Shown here one piece after another: positions 31,954 to 41,032 of a DNA stretch of 46,115 nt. The notes beneath the pieces are model-generated. The model searched no databases. It saw only the letters and a program-made list of their open reading frames with translations, and had not been told where the DNA came from. The DNA lies in assembly GCF_009765785.1 (NCBI RefSeq), contig NZ_LMUT01000009.1, forward strand, positions 128,672 through 174,786. The letters are read 5' to 3'. A program made the position numbers and the translations under genes. Every line of letters begins with the position of its first letter. Position 1 is the stretch's first letter. Source of the stretch: Granulicella sp. L46. Lineage in GTDB: Bacteria > Acidobacteriota > Terriglobia > Terriglobales > Acidobacteriaceae.

Positions 31954-33609
31954 ATGAATTTTGGTGGGTTCGTTTTGCGGCTTTCCTTTGCCTTGCTGTG
32001 TGTACAGCTTGCAGGTATCGAGTCTCCCGTCCAGGGACAGGTCTCGCATGGCGCCGCGTCTGCCGGTACAAGTGCCCCCAAGCCGCGCGTTGCCTGTCAG
32101 GTGGACAATGAGCCGCCATCCGATGCCGAGAAGGCGCTTTCGAGACGAGATTACAAGACTGCTTTGGAGCTTTTTCAGAAATTGGAGAGTTCATCGCCGG
32201 ACGTCTCCCGAGCAGGAGTCATCCGAACTTTGCTTGAAGAAGGAAAGCTTCAGGACGCCGTCGACCAGGCAAAGAGCTGGCAACAGGCGGACCCCGGCAG
32301 TGGACCTGCAATGGAAACCTGGGGTGAAGTGCAGTTTCGAAACGGAGAATTACCCGAGGCGTTGAAGACGGTTTTGGAATCGCGCAAGCTTGACCCTTGT
32401 AACCCACGCGCGTTGTTAATGACATTTCGGATCGAGAATTTGTTAGGGGACCACGCTACTGCTGCGCGCCACATCGCAACGGCTCACATGCTGGCCCCAC
32501 ATGAGATCGAAGTGCAGGAGGCATGGACGAGCACACTGCGACGATCGCAACGGCTGGAGATAGAAACGACATTTGCCAAGGATGAGGGATTACTGAACGC
32601 CAAAGACCGAAACAACCTACTAGAAAGTCTGGCGCACGAGAAAGACTACACCAAGGGTGATTGCCAATTGGTGCAACCCGTTGACAATGCCGAGCTCCAC
32701 ATCGAAGAGATGATGGAAGACTCGACCCACCGCAGCAGTTTCGGATTGTACGTGAAGCTGAACGGCAGTCAGCGGACGCTTGAGATAGATAGTGGGGCGA
32801 GCGGAATCACCCTTTCGCGTGCGGCTGCATCCCGTCTGAAGCTGGCACACGGCGAGAAGGTTGTAGTTGGCGGTATCGGTGACGAGGGCGCGATCCAGAG
32901 CACTATCGCTCATGTGGAGAGCATCCGCATTGGCGGACTCGAGTTCAAGAATTGTCCGGTCACGATTCTTGAAAAGAATGACAAGCTCGGCATCGATGGC
33001 CTAATCGGGACGGACTTTTTCAGCAAGTATTTAGTGACCCTGGACTTTCCAGGCAGAAAGCTTCGGCTGGGTCCACTACCCAAGCGTCCCGGCGAAACGG
33101 CGGAAGAAATTTCTGGGGACGCTGACGATACCGTACCCGTCTTTCACGACCGGTATATCGCTCCGGAGATGAAAGATTGGACGATGGTCTGGCGGGACGG
33201 CCACGATCTTTTACTTCCGGTTAGCATTGGCGGCGCGAAGGACAAGCTGTTTCTGATTGATACCGGGGCTGAGTCGATGTTGATTTCACCCACCGCCGCA
33301 CGCGAGGTAACGAAGGTCCATGGAGACTTCGATACCCGTATGTTTGGCGTTTCGGGCGAAGTAACGCATGTGTACCAGACGCAGGAGTTCCTCGTGACCT
33401 TTGCACATGTCCGCCTGCATGTGGACAGCATGACCGCGATTGATACAAGCTCGCTTTCGAAGGATGATGGTATAGAACTGTCAGGGCTTCTCGGCGCGCC
33501 CGTGTTAGACCGGCTGGTCTTGCAGATTGACTATAGGGATAACCTCGTCAATCTAAATTACGACGAAAAGAAGGATCCGCAGAACCTGCCACCGCCTGCC
33601 TTCTACTAG
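31954..33609 (+). CDS. secreted protein with TPR-like region and two retropepsin-like domains
   Basis: A 551-residue exported protein from the ATG at 31954 (signal peptide about 1-28; an upstream extension to 31459 lies antisense to glyA and is rejected). Residues 55-200 form TPR-like helical pairs (KALSRRDYKTALELFQKLE and others). Two aspartic-protease units follow, with LEIDSGASGITLS (catalytic D279) and FLIDTGAESMLIS (D436). Each also has the closing G-x-D/L-GLIG-type turn (GIDGLIGTDFF; LSGLLGAPVL), so both could form active sites. This is an internal pair of retropepsin-like halves in one chain. Codon use is less C-rich than neighbours, suggesting transfer or low expression. Confidence 0.85.
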   Translation: MNFGGFVLRLSFALLCVQLAGIESPVQGQVSHGAASAGTSAPKPRVACQVDNEPPSDAEKALSRRDYKTALELFQKLESSSPDVSRAGVIRTLLEEGKLQDAVDQAKSWQQADPGSGPAMETWGEVQFRNGELPEALKTVLESRKLDPCNPRALLMTFRIENLLGDHATAARHIATAHMLAPHEIEVQEAWTSTLRRSQRLEIETTFAKDEGLLNAKDRNNLLESLAHEKDYTKGDCQLVQPVDNAELHIEEMMEDSTHRSSFGLYVKLNGSQRTLEIDSGASGITLSRAAASRLKLAHGEKVVVGGIGDEGAIQSTIAHVESIRIGGLEFKNCPVTILEKNDKLGIDGLIGTDFFSKYLVTLDFPGRKLRLGPLPKRPGETAEEISGDADDTVPVFHDRYIAPEMKDWTMVWRDGHDLLLPVSIGGAKDKLFLIDTGAESMLISPTAAREVTKVHGDFDTRMFGVSGEVTHVYQTQEFLVTFAHVRLHVDSMTAIDTSSLSKDDGIELSGLLGAPVLDRLVLQIDYRDNLVNLNYDEKKDPQNLPPPAFY

Positions 33610-33653
33610 CCCACAACTGACGGACAAGGCCCGCGCTCGCCGTCGTGTAGCAC

Positions 33654-35855
33654 TCACCCCTGCCGCGCCAGCACCACTGTCATATCGTCCGGCTGCTCCT
33701 GCTCCCCGATCCACGCCTTCACCACCTGCAGCGTATGGGTCGCCAGCACCGTCAGCGGCTCATCCCGCCGAGCCCGCACAAACTCCATCAGCCGCTCCTC
33801 CCCAAAGTCCTCGCCGTTCTTCTCCGGCTCCGTAAGCCCATCCGTATACGCCACTAGCAGATCCCCCGGCTCCAGCTGCACGGTCGCCTCTTGATACTCC
33901 AGACCATCCAGCAATCCCACCACCGCGCCGCCAACCTCCAGCCGCTGCACGCTCCCGTCTTTGGAAATCACCAGCGGCGGCAGATGTCCGCCATTCGAAT
34001 ACGTCAGCCGCTTGGTCGCCGGATCATACGTCGCCAGAAACAAAGTCGCATACCGCGCCGACTGCGTGCTCCGATACAGATGCGCATTCAACAGCTTCAG
34101 CAGCAATGCCGGCGACACCGGCGCACCCTCCTCATTCACCGCCGCACTAAACGCCCGGTCAGCCGAGTGCAGCGCACTCATCAGCAGCGCCGCCGAAATT
34201 CCCTTCCCGCTAATATCCCCCAGCGCCAGCGTCACATGTCCCGCCGACTTCCCATCCGCACCCAGCCCCGGCCCATACCCAAAAATAAAATCGAAGTAAT
34301 CTCCACCCACAGTCCGCGCCGGGAGGCACGTACCATGCACCTCCAGCGATCCCATGAACGCCGGCGACCGCGGAAACAGCGTCGTCTGCACCTCCTGCGC
34401 AATCGCCAACTCGTTCAGCAACCGCTCCTTCTCCCGCTGCTGCACCAGCAGCTCGCTCACCGACGCCGCCATTCGATTAAACGAATTCGCCAGCGCCGCC
34501 AGCTGGTCCTTCCGCTTTACCGGAATCCGATGCTCCAGGTGCCCCGCATCAATCGCCTTCGTCCCCTTGTACAGCTCCGCCACCGACCGCGTAATCGTCA
34601 AACTCAAACTCGTCGCCATCGCCAGCGCAAACAACTCCATCAGCGCAAAAAACGCCGCAATGCCAATCAGCATCGCCCACACAACCTTGCCAACCTTCAC
34701 CGACGACGCAAACAGCAGTGAATACAAATACGACGGCCGCGAGATCACCGCAATCATCGCCTGCATCTTGTCGCCTGTCCCCCACGACGTCACCGGCAGC
34801 TCCGCCGTAAACCACACCGGCGGATTCCGCCAAGCATGCGGCGGCGCCGCCATCGGCGCGCTCGACACCTTATCGAAGAAATCCCCTTCGTCCGAATCCT
34901 TCGGAACCACGACATTCACATGGACCGGCTGCGATTCCTCGCCCTTCTCCTTCTCCGTCTCCGTATCGGTCGTATCCTGATCCGCATCCGACGCAAGGTG
35001 ACTGAACGACTGCGACAATAGGATCCGCCCCAGCCCCTTCGACATCACGTCCAGCTCGTCCCGCGTCAGCGGCCGGCTTGCCAGCACCGCCACCTGCCGC
35101 CCATTACGTGGTGCGCTCACCTCCGCGCACAAATACAGCTTCCCCCCGTCCTCCACAATTCCCTGGAACCCCGGGTGCAACCACGCTGGCGGCGCCGCGC
35201 TCGTCAGCGGCCCTGCATTGTTCTTCACCGTCATCCCGTCCAGCGGCACCCATGCATTCCCCTTCAGCTCCATCAACGAAAGGGGCGAACCATCCTCCGG
35301 CGCGGTACCAGCCGAATTGGCTGTATGGTCCAAAACGGCCATATCGTCATCCTCGGTGGTTGAAGCCTTTGCGCCGTTCATGCGCGCACCATCTTTCGTC
35401 GTCCAGGAAGGGCTTCCAAAAATGGCCGCGCTTCCCGCCTGGTCGCGGACTCGCGTCACGCCCTCGGTCAACCGCGACAACCCCATATTCGTCGCATACT
35501 GCCCCGCCAGCAGATACCCCGCGATGGCCGCCAGCGTCGCAAACATCACCAGCGGCGCCAATCCCATCAACAGGTACGTCAGGATCAGCCGATTCCGCAC
35601 CCTCCACAACACCGTGTAGGTGAACCATCGGAACAGCAGGATCAGCACCAACGGCGTGATCGCCATGCCCGCGAGCGTGATCACAATCGTATCCAGCGTG
35701 GTAGCCACGTGAACCATCAGTCCAAACGTGCACAAGAAGATCGCCGCCAGCATCCACAGCGTGATCTTGCCCACGCGCGTGCGCCGACCCCACCAGGCCT
35801 TCCATCGCTCCCGCCGTGTCCGGATGTCCCTACCCATCGCGCTCCGAGCTGCCAT
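33654..35855 (-). CDS. HAMP-SpoIIE (PP2C-type) serine phosphatase
   Basis: A 733-residue membrane sensor-phosphatase. From the ATG at 35855 (GGGAG with good spacing) it has a basic N-terminus, three membrane helices within about 25-120, a periplasmic domain (about 120-380), a further helix near 400, a HAMP linker (ITRSVAELYKGTKAIDAGHLEHRIPVK), a coiled coil, and a PP2C domain (about 505-733). Metal-binding aspartates are visible in GGDYFDF, LGDISGKG, YTDGL and QPDDMTVV. Such proteins act as RsbU-like switches on anti-anti-sigma factors. No partner anti-sigma or STAS gene is next to it. Confidence 0.9.
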   Translation of the reverse strand: MAARSAMGRDIRTRRERWKAWWGRRTRVGKITLWMLAAIFLCTFGLMVHVATTLDTIVITLAGMAITPLVLILLFRWFTYTVLWRVRNRLILTYLLMGLAPLVMFATLAAIAGYLLAGQYATNMGLSRLTEGVTRVRDQAGSAAIFGSPSWTTKDGARMNGAKASTTEDDDMAVLDHTANSAGTAPEDGSPLSLMELKGNAWVPLDGMTVKNNAGPLTSAAPPAWLHPGFQGIVEDGGKLYLCAEVSAPRNGRQVAVLASRPLTRDELDVMSKGLGRILLSQSFSHLASDADQDTTDTETEKEKGEESQPVHVNVVVPKDSDEGDFFDKVSSAPMAAPPHAWRNPPVWFTAELPVTSWGTGDKMQAMIAVISRPSYLYSLLFASSVKVGKVVWAMLIGIAAFFALMELFALAMATSLSLTITRSVAELYKGTKAIDAGHLEHRIPVKRKDQLAALANSFNRMAASVSELLVQQREKERLLNELAIAQEVQTTLFPRSPAFMGSLEVHGTCLPARTVGGDYFDFIFGYGPGLGADGKSAGHVTLALGDISGKGISAALLMSALHSADRAFSAAVNEEGAPVSPALLLKLLNAHLYRSTQSARYATLFLATYDPATKRLTYSNGGHLPPLVISKDGSVQRLEVGGAVVGLLDGLEYQEATVQLEPGDLLVAYTDGLTEPEKNGEDFGEERLMEFVRARRDEPLTVLATHTLQVVKAWIGEQEQPDDMTVVLARQG

Positions 35856-36142
35856 TGTTAGTGTTCTCCCCCAATCGCTCGCCTCCATTCGCCGCAACAG
35901 CAAGCAGCGAATCAATCTCCCGGCGCACATAAAAGGGGAAGGGTCTAGCCTCCGAGTGTACTGCAAACAAATGGATTTCTCACCAGTCCCCCTCCAGGTT
36001 GGCACTTCAGACGCGCATTCCCTCTCCCCTTCCAACAACTCCAGGCCGGACGTCTCGCATCATACATAGCAGTGAACGAACTGCGGGCCCCAGCTTGATC
36101 GGAAGTAACACTCCACGCAGAGCTATCTAAGGAGCGTCTTCC

Positions 36143-36400
36143 ATGAACCAGAAAGTCATCTCGATATCGCCGCGCCTCCGCGCAAACCCCCTCCGCACCC
36201 GAGTCAGCTTCCAGTCAGCTTTGAGGACTTCGCCTTTCGCCGCGCTCCAGCATCCGGCTCTGTCGCAAGCCGTAGAAGCAGAAGAAGTCTCGATCCACCA
36301 CTCGCTGGATATCTCCTTCCGCCAGACCATCGCCGTCTCTCACGTCGACCGCCAGATCATCGACGACCTCAGCCGCAGCAAGGATCAAGGTAGCCTCTGA
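36143..36400 (+). CDS. possible small hypothetical protein
   Basis: An 85-residue reading frame with AAGGAG eight bases upstream of its ATG. It has a basic N-terminus (LRANPLRTRVSFQSALR) and an acidic middle (AVEAEEVSIHHSLD). No domain is recognised. An overlapping minus-strand frame (36127-36330) is possible but has no better start. The 287 bases upstream (35856-36142) hold no other gene and presumably carry the SpoIIE-gene promoter. Confidence 0.4.
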   Translation: MNQKVISISPRLRANPLRTRVSFQSALRTSPFAALQHPALSQAVEAEEVSIHHSLDISFRQTIAVSHVDRQIIDDLSRSKDQGSL

Positions 36401-36445
36401 AGCGCGCTGAGCTCCTAACCTCCCGCTTCAGCATTTCGCATCGAG

Positions 36446-37726
36446 CTACGCCCGCAACCGCCGAAACGCCCCCCAAATAAACGACCCCAAATACCACCCA
36501 TCCAGAAACTTATAGGGCGTCTCTCCGGTCGTATAGTGCCCGCACGGCAACACCTTCGCCACATAATCCATGCCGTGCTGATCAAAGTTTTTTAGCACCT
36601 CCCGCGAGTACTTCACCACGAACGTCAGATCATACGGCGCATAGACCACCAGCGTCCGCCTGGCCTTATCGCCCTCCCAACGCGCCGCCCCCGTCACCGC
36701 ATACTGTTCCATAAAACTCATCGGGCTGACCCCCGCAAACATCGCCCGCGTCTCATCCTGCGTCAGCCCCGCATGCTCAAACGCAGCCTTCACATGCCGA
36801 GTGCTCTGCCCCGTCCACACCACATCCCCAAACTGCGTACTGGCATGATTGAACGCGCACACCCTTAGCCGCGGATCCATCGCCGCGGCAATAAATCCAT
36901 ACGCACTCCCCAGGCTCGTCCCCAACACCCCAATCTGGTCATATCCCTGCGACTCCAGCCAGTCCACGCAACTCCGAATATCCACCACCGCCTGCCGGCA
37001 AGCAGCAATCGTCCGCCCCACATTCGCACTCACCGCATAGTCCGATCGCTCGAGCTCCGCCGGCCGCCGCACATCGTGATACGGCTTCGACAACCTCAAG
37101 CACGAAATCCCAAACCGGTTAAACATCTCGCACAGCACGTTATGCGAAAACGCATCCGCATTCCACTGCGGCATCACAATCATCGCCTGCCGCGGCCGCC
37201 GCCCCCCGCCGTTGCTGTTGCCATTGCCGTTGCCGTTGCCGTTGCTTCTGTATTCTCCATCCTCTACTCCTCTATCCCCTATCCCCTGCTTCACCTCATA
37301 CCATCGCGCATTCACCGTATCGTTCTCTGGATACGGCGTCCCCACCGGCGACGTAAACCTTAGAAACGGCTCCTTCCGCAGTTCCCCCACCTCGGCCCGC
37401 CGCTTCCATTCCCGCTCCTGCTCCAGCGTTTCCGGACGAACATTCGTCGGATACAGTGCAGGAAAGTGTTCCTCAATCCGAAAATCCGTCGGCGTCTGGT
37501 ACCCATAGAAACTCTGCGGCTGCGCCACGATCCGCTCATTCAGAGCAATCATCGCCTCCAGCCCCGAGATCTCGCCGCGCTCCACCCGCGCCGCCAACTC
37601 CACCCCGCCAACATCCGCCAGGGACTCGAACCCCCACTCCAACGGCCGTTCCACCCGATTCATATCCCGAGTCGTAAGAGCCGTCTCCCACGCATACATC
37701 CACTTCGCATAAAGCCGTGCAAGCAT
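36446..37726 (-). CDS. alpha/beta hydrolase carrying an in-frame repeat insertion
   Basis: A 426-residue cytosolic alpha/beta hydrolase of the ABHD18-like type: N-terminal KWMYAWE and WGFES blocks, the nucleophile elbow GTSLGS (Ser271) and a late histidine (CGHYTTG). Between the first section and the core fold (about residues 146-175) sits a segment of dispersed repeat DNA: QGIGDRGVEDGEYR from a CTCTATCCCC-type repeat, then an NGNGNGNGN run from a GTTGCC microsatellite. This looks like an insertion tolerated in a linker. The substrate is unknown. It begins 9 bases after the gene at 37736 ends. Confidence 0.8.
   Translation of the reverse strand: MLARLYAKWMYAWETALTTRDMNRVERPLEWGFESLADVGGVELAARVERGEISGLEAMIALNERIVAQPQSFYGYQTPTDFRIEEHFPALYPTNVRPETLEQEREWKRRAEVGELRKEPFLRFTSPVGTPYPENDTVNARWYEVKQGIGDRGVEDGEYRSNGNGNGNGNSNGGGRRPRQAMIVMPQWNADAFSHNVLCEMFNRFGISCLRLSKPYHDVRRPAELERSDYAVSANVGRTIAACRQAVVDIRSCVDWLESQGYDQIGVLGTSLGSAYGFIAAAMDPRLRVCAFNHASTQFGDVVWTGQSTRHVKAAFEHAGLTQDETRAMFAGVSPMSFMEQYAVTGAARWEGDKARRTLVVYAPYDLTFVVKYSREVLKNFDQHGMDYVAKVLPCGHYTTGETPYKFLDGWYLGSFIWGAFRRLRA
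37208..37289. repeat. CTCTATCCCC-type repeat plus GTTGCC microsatellite inside a gene
   Basis: The microsatellite (37208-37247, GTTGCTGTTGCCATTGCCG and similar) and the repeat TCCTCTACTCCTCTATCCCC...TATCCCCTGC (37252-37289) both keep the hydrolase reading frame open. The repeat is a close copy of the ones at 24747 and 30562. The TTGCC spacer style also occurs in REP clusters A and B. Confidence 0.65.
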
Positions 37727-37735
37727 CTTCTCAGT

Positions 37736-38413
37736 TTACCGTCTGCGCCCCCAAAGTTCCGTGACCCGTCCGCTATCCGGCTCCCCCACCTCACTCATCC
37801 CACCATCGTCCCGCTCTATCTCCATGATCCTCATCACACTCCAAACCCCGCACAGCGTGGCGACGAAGAACGGGAAAAACCCCGACAGTACGACCACCCA
37901 GGCGTTCGCCCGCAACAGTCCATTCAACAAGGCAGTAGCCAGCCACACCGGCATCAAGATCAGACTGCCCCACACAAATCCCCGCCCGAACGATCGCGAA
38001 TCGAACCGCCTCGAACTCAACCTGGCCCACCATAAAAAGATCAGCAGTCCCATCCATAAGAAAGCCATCACCAGCGACATCCACAAGCCAACCGGGCAAA
38101 CCGCAGACCACGGCCACGCCAGCCGCCGTGCATCTGCAGCCACTTCGACGAAGCCTCGCGTATGAACCACTGCCATCCAAACCGGCGCCAGCATCGACCA
38201 CACCGTTGCAAACACCAACGCACTGCGATGATCGGCAATCTCCGACCGCCATGCCGCCGCTATGCTCCCGAACATCTGCCGCCAATACCAGTTCGACGAC
38301 CGCCCAGAACAAAGCTCTTCCAGCAGATCGCCCTCCAGCGCCTCATTACGATCTCCGGGAACCAAATGCTCCAGCATCCAAGCCGCTAACCGGGGTGCCT
38401 GCGTTCCGCTCAT
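37736..38413 (-). CDS. membrane protein partner of PadR
   Basis: A 225-residue membrane protein with about four helices. The opening (RLAAWMLEHLVPGDRNEALEGDLLEELCSG...WYWRQMFGSIAAAW) is shared by a common acidobacterial family whose genes are linked to PadR regulators and often fused to FtsX-like permease domains; here only the short form is present. It overlaps the padR-like gene by four bases (ATGA). The function is unknown, and the pairing suggests the regulator controls this membrane protein. Confidence 0.8.
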   Translation of the reverse strand: MSGTQAPRLAAWMLEHLVPGDRNEALEGDLLEELCSGRSSNWYWRQMFGSIAAAWRSEIADHRSALVFATVWSMLAPVWMAVVHTRGFVEVAADARRLAWPWSAVCPVGLWMSLVMAFLWMGLLIFLWWARLSSRRFDSRSFGRGFVWGSLILMPVWLATALLNGLLRANAWVVVLSGFFPFFVATLCGVWSVMRIMEIERDDGGMSEVGEPDSGRVTELWGRRR

Positions 38414-38745
38414 GGGCGCTCTCCCCGTAGCTCTGGCAGGTTACGCCACATCTGCTGCAATACCCGTCGCGTCTCCTGCACCTGCCGCAGCCCCGCCTTC
38501 GTTACCCGAAAGTAGCGCTTCGCTTTCCCTCCGCGCTCCGGTGTCGAGTCACCCAGTCTCGACGCCACCAGCCCTCTCGCTTCCATACGCTCCAATGCCG
38601 CATACACGCTGCCCAGCGTCACGTCTCGACCAACCTGCTTTCCAATCTCGTGCGAGATCGGTACGCCATAGGCCTCTTCGCCCAGCCGCACCACGCTGAG
38701 CAGAATCATCAACTCAAGTTCTCCGAGATAATTTCGCTCTGCCAT
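38410..38745 (-). CDS. PadR family transcriptional regulator
   Basis: A 111-residue winged-helix regulator with the PadR pattern LGELELMILLSVVRLGEEAYGVPI, the recognition region VTLGSVYAALERMEARGLV, and KRYFRVTKAG in the wing. PadR proteins usually repress adjacent transporters or stress genes. It overlaps the downstream membrane-protein gene (4 bases) and is divergent from a beta-lactamase-fold hydrolase, so a shared operator probably lies in the 76-bp AT-rich gap (38746-38821). Confidence 0.92.
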   Translation of the reverse strand: MAERNYLGELELMILLSVVRLGEEAYGVPISHEIGKQVGRDVTLGSVYAALERMEARGLVASRLGDSTPERGGKAKRYFRVTKAGLRQVQETRRVLQQMWRNLPELRGERP

Positions 38746-38821
38746 TAATTCAATAGTAGCGAAGAAATAAAAATATGTCTATACTCGCCTTCATTCTGTG
38801 ATCCCAAGGGAGATTGCTTCC

Positions 38822-40297
38822 ATGCGTATCGTCAACGTGCTCCTGCTCGCCGCTATCTTTTCCCGCACGACCGCCTACGCGCAAACCCCACCTCCGCGTG
38901 CGCCCCTCGATCCGCAGCAGGTCCACGCAATCGATTCGTTCGTCGCCTCCGAAATGCGCCGGCTCCAGATTCCCGGCGCCGCCGTAGGCGTCTATAGCCG
39001 AGGCAATATCTTGCTCGCCAAGGGATACGGTTTCGCAAATGTAGAACTGAATGTCCCGGTAAAACCAGAAACCCTCTTCCAGTCAGGCTCCGTCGGCAAA
39101 CAATTCATCGCCACAGCCATCCTCTTGCTCGCACAAGACAACAAGCTCTCCCTCGACGACAGCATCACCAAATACTTCCCAGACGCGCCCGCCACCTGGA
39201 AGCCAATCCTCATCAAAAACCTGCTCTCCCACACCTCCGGCCTCGAGGACTACACCAACCCCACACTCTCTGGCCCATCCGGCACCTTCTACCTGCGCCT
39301 CGATTTCTCCGAAAACCAGCTCCTGACCAAGTTCGAAGCCCTCCCGATCGAGTTCGCCCCAGGCGACAAGTGGGCATACAGCAACACAAACTATGTCCTC
39401 CTCGGCATCCTCATCCACCGCATCACCGGCATGCCCTATGCGGACTTCCTCAACCAGCGAATCTTTACACCACTCCACATGACCTCCACGCGCCTCATCA
39501 GCCAAAGCGACATCATTCCGAACCGCTCAGCCGGCTACGGAATCGGCGCCGGCGACCAACTCAAAAATCAGGAGTGGGTCTCCCCAACCTTCAACTCCAC
39601 CGCCGACGGCTCGCTCTATCTCAACGTCCTCGACATGGCGAAGTGGGACGCCGCCTTGTACACCACCCAGCTCCTCAGCCAATCCAGCCTCGACCGTATG
39701 TGGTCCATCTACCTCCTCAACGACGGCAAGCCCAACCCCAACCAGTACGGCTTCGGCTGGTGGATCCGCCAGCAGAACAACCACAAGGTCATCGAACACG
39801 GCGGCAACTGGCAGGGTTTTACCGCGGACATCTCCCGCTATCCCGACGACAACCTCACTGTCGTCGTCCTCACCAATCTCGATGCTCACTCGGATCCAGA
39901 CCTCATGGCCCACGTAATCGCCGGCCTCATCGATCCTCCGCTCTCACCCGCGAAGCTCGCCGCCATCCCCGACACCCAGCCCGAGATCGCCGCCACCTTA
40001 GAGAAGGTGCTGGATCATCTTGCCACCGGCCAGGACGTCCTTCCCTTCTTCTCGACCGCCTTTGCCAGCTCCATTACCCCAGGGGCAACCGCAGGGGCCA
40101 AGGCAACCCTCGCCAACCTCTGGCCCGGAGGCTCTCTCACCCTCGTCAAGCGCCTCACTCCACCCGGCACGACCACCCCACTCATCTCGCTCTTCCGCCT
40201 CACCAAACAGGAAAACACGTTAATGATTCTTGTCTTCATCGATCCCGAAGGTAAGATCTCAAACTTCCGCTTCCTCCCCAATCGCGAATACGAATAG
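38822..40297 (+). CDS. serine hydrolase of the beta-lactamase (class C-like) family
   Basis: An exported protein of 491 residues from the ATG at 38822 (GGGAG nine bases upstream); a longer reading from 38798 lacks support. Signal peptide 1-20 (ends TAYAQT). The penicillin-binding fold motifs are complete: SVGK (S90, K93), YSN (Y186-N188) and HGG (326-328). A C-terminal domain of about 110 residues follows, as in many acidobacterial homologues. Likely roles are esterase, D-Ala-D-Ala carboxypeptidase or peptidase; beta-lactam resistance should not be assumed. It is divergent from the PadR gene. Confidence 0.9.
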   Translation: MRIVNVLLLAAIFSRTTAYAQTPPPRAPLDPQQVHAIDSFVASEMRRLQIPGAAVGVYSRGNILLAKGYGFANVELNVPVKPETLFQSGSVGKQFIATAILLLAQDNKLSLDDSITKYFPDAPATWKPILIKNLLSHTSGLEDYTNPTLSGPSGTFYLRLDFSENQLLTKFEALPIEFAPGDKWAYSNTNYVLLGILIHRITGMPYADFLNQRIFTPLHMTSTRLISQSDIIPNRSAGYGIGAGDQLKNQEWVSPTFNSTADGSLYLNVLDMAKWDAALYTTQLLSQSSLDRMWSIYLLNDGKPNPNQYGFGWWIRQQNNHKVIEHGGNWQGFTADISRYPDDNLTVVVLTNLDAHSDPDLMAHVIAGLIDPPLSPAKLAAIPDTQPEIAATLEKVLDHLATGQDVLPFFSTAFASSITPGATAGAKATLANLWPGGSLTLVKRLTPPGTTTPLISLFRLTKQENTLMILVFIDPEGKISNFRFLPNREYE

Positions 40298-40357
40298 CAG
40301 ACAAGCCCTGCGCGCGGACAGCCATCCATCTCGCGCCACAACCCGCAAGCCACCGCC

Positions 40358-41014
40358 TCAACGTCTCTTCGCCCTCTTCCGCGCAATCTCCAACTCCGCG
40401 CCCCGCACAATCAACTCCAGCCCCTCTTTATACCGCCGGTCAAATCGGTCAAACAAAATCCCCGAAGCCTGCCGATGATTCGGAAACTCCGCCGCATCCA
40501 GCTGCGCATCCCGATCCGCAATCTCGTACAGCGGCGACCGCTCTCCCGGCGTCGGAAACACAGCCTGCTCCTCCATCACAAAACTCTGCGTGTAGTAGTT
40601 GATCGTGCTCAGCAGCACCACCGCCCCACGCACAGAAAATCCCGCCCCCACCAGCACAGCCGCAATCCGCTCCGTAGTCTTCAGCGGAGCCGTCGTGGTT
40701 AACTTCGTCCCACTCACCATCCTCCCGCCGTCCCGATACGCCATCAACGTCTTCCGCAACCCCTCGCCATACGTAGACGCCCACACCTTCCAGTCCCCAG
40801 ACCTTCTCCGCGGCACAAGATTCGCCGCGCCTTCCGTCAGCACCGTCGTCGCCATCTCATCCAGCAACGCTTCCTTGCTCTTGAAGTGCCAATAAATCGT
40901 CGCCGCCTGCACCTCGAGCTCCACGCCCAGCCGCCGCAACGTCAGCTGCTCGAGCCCTATCTCGTTCAGCAGCTTCAGCCCAGCCCGCGTCACCATCTCG
41001 CGATTAATTTTCAT
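40358..41014 (-). CDS. TetR family regulator with TetR-type C-terminal domain
   Basis: A 218-residue repressor: the HTH region at about residues 5-50 (LTLRRLGVELEVQAATIYWHFKSKEALLDEMA) is typical of the tetracycline-repressor branch, and the C-terminal helices match the ligand-binding TetR_C domain. It is divergent from a quinone-oxidoreductase gene across a 107-bp region carrying three GTTAGA half-sites, so it probably represses that gene and itself, released by a small effector. No tetracycline pump is present, so the effector is probably not tetracycline. Confidence 0.9.
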   Translation of the reverse strand: MKINREMVTRAGLKLLNEIGLEQLTLRRLGVELEVQAATIYWHFKSKEALLDEMATTVLTEGAANLVPRRRSGDWKVWASTYGEGLRKTLMAYRDGGRMVSGTKLTTTAPLKTTERIAAVLVGAGFSVRGAVVLLSTINYYTQSFVMEEQAVFPTPGERSPLYEIADRDAQLDAAEFPNHRQASGILFDRFDRRYKEGLELIVRGAELEIARKRAKRR

Positions 41015-41032
41015 GAATCCAGTCTACCCCGT

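Noticed and set aside
37208..37247. Short tandem repeat as a CRISPR-like array
   Set aside because: Units are 6 bases long and without spacers, so it is a microsatellite coding for Asn-Gly.
37615..37640. Sequence GGGACTCGAACCCCC resembling a reversed tRNA T-arm
   Set aside because: No acceptor, D or anticodon arms can be built around it, and it is well inside a conserved region of the hydrolase gene.
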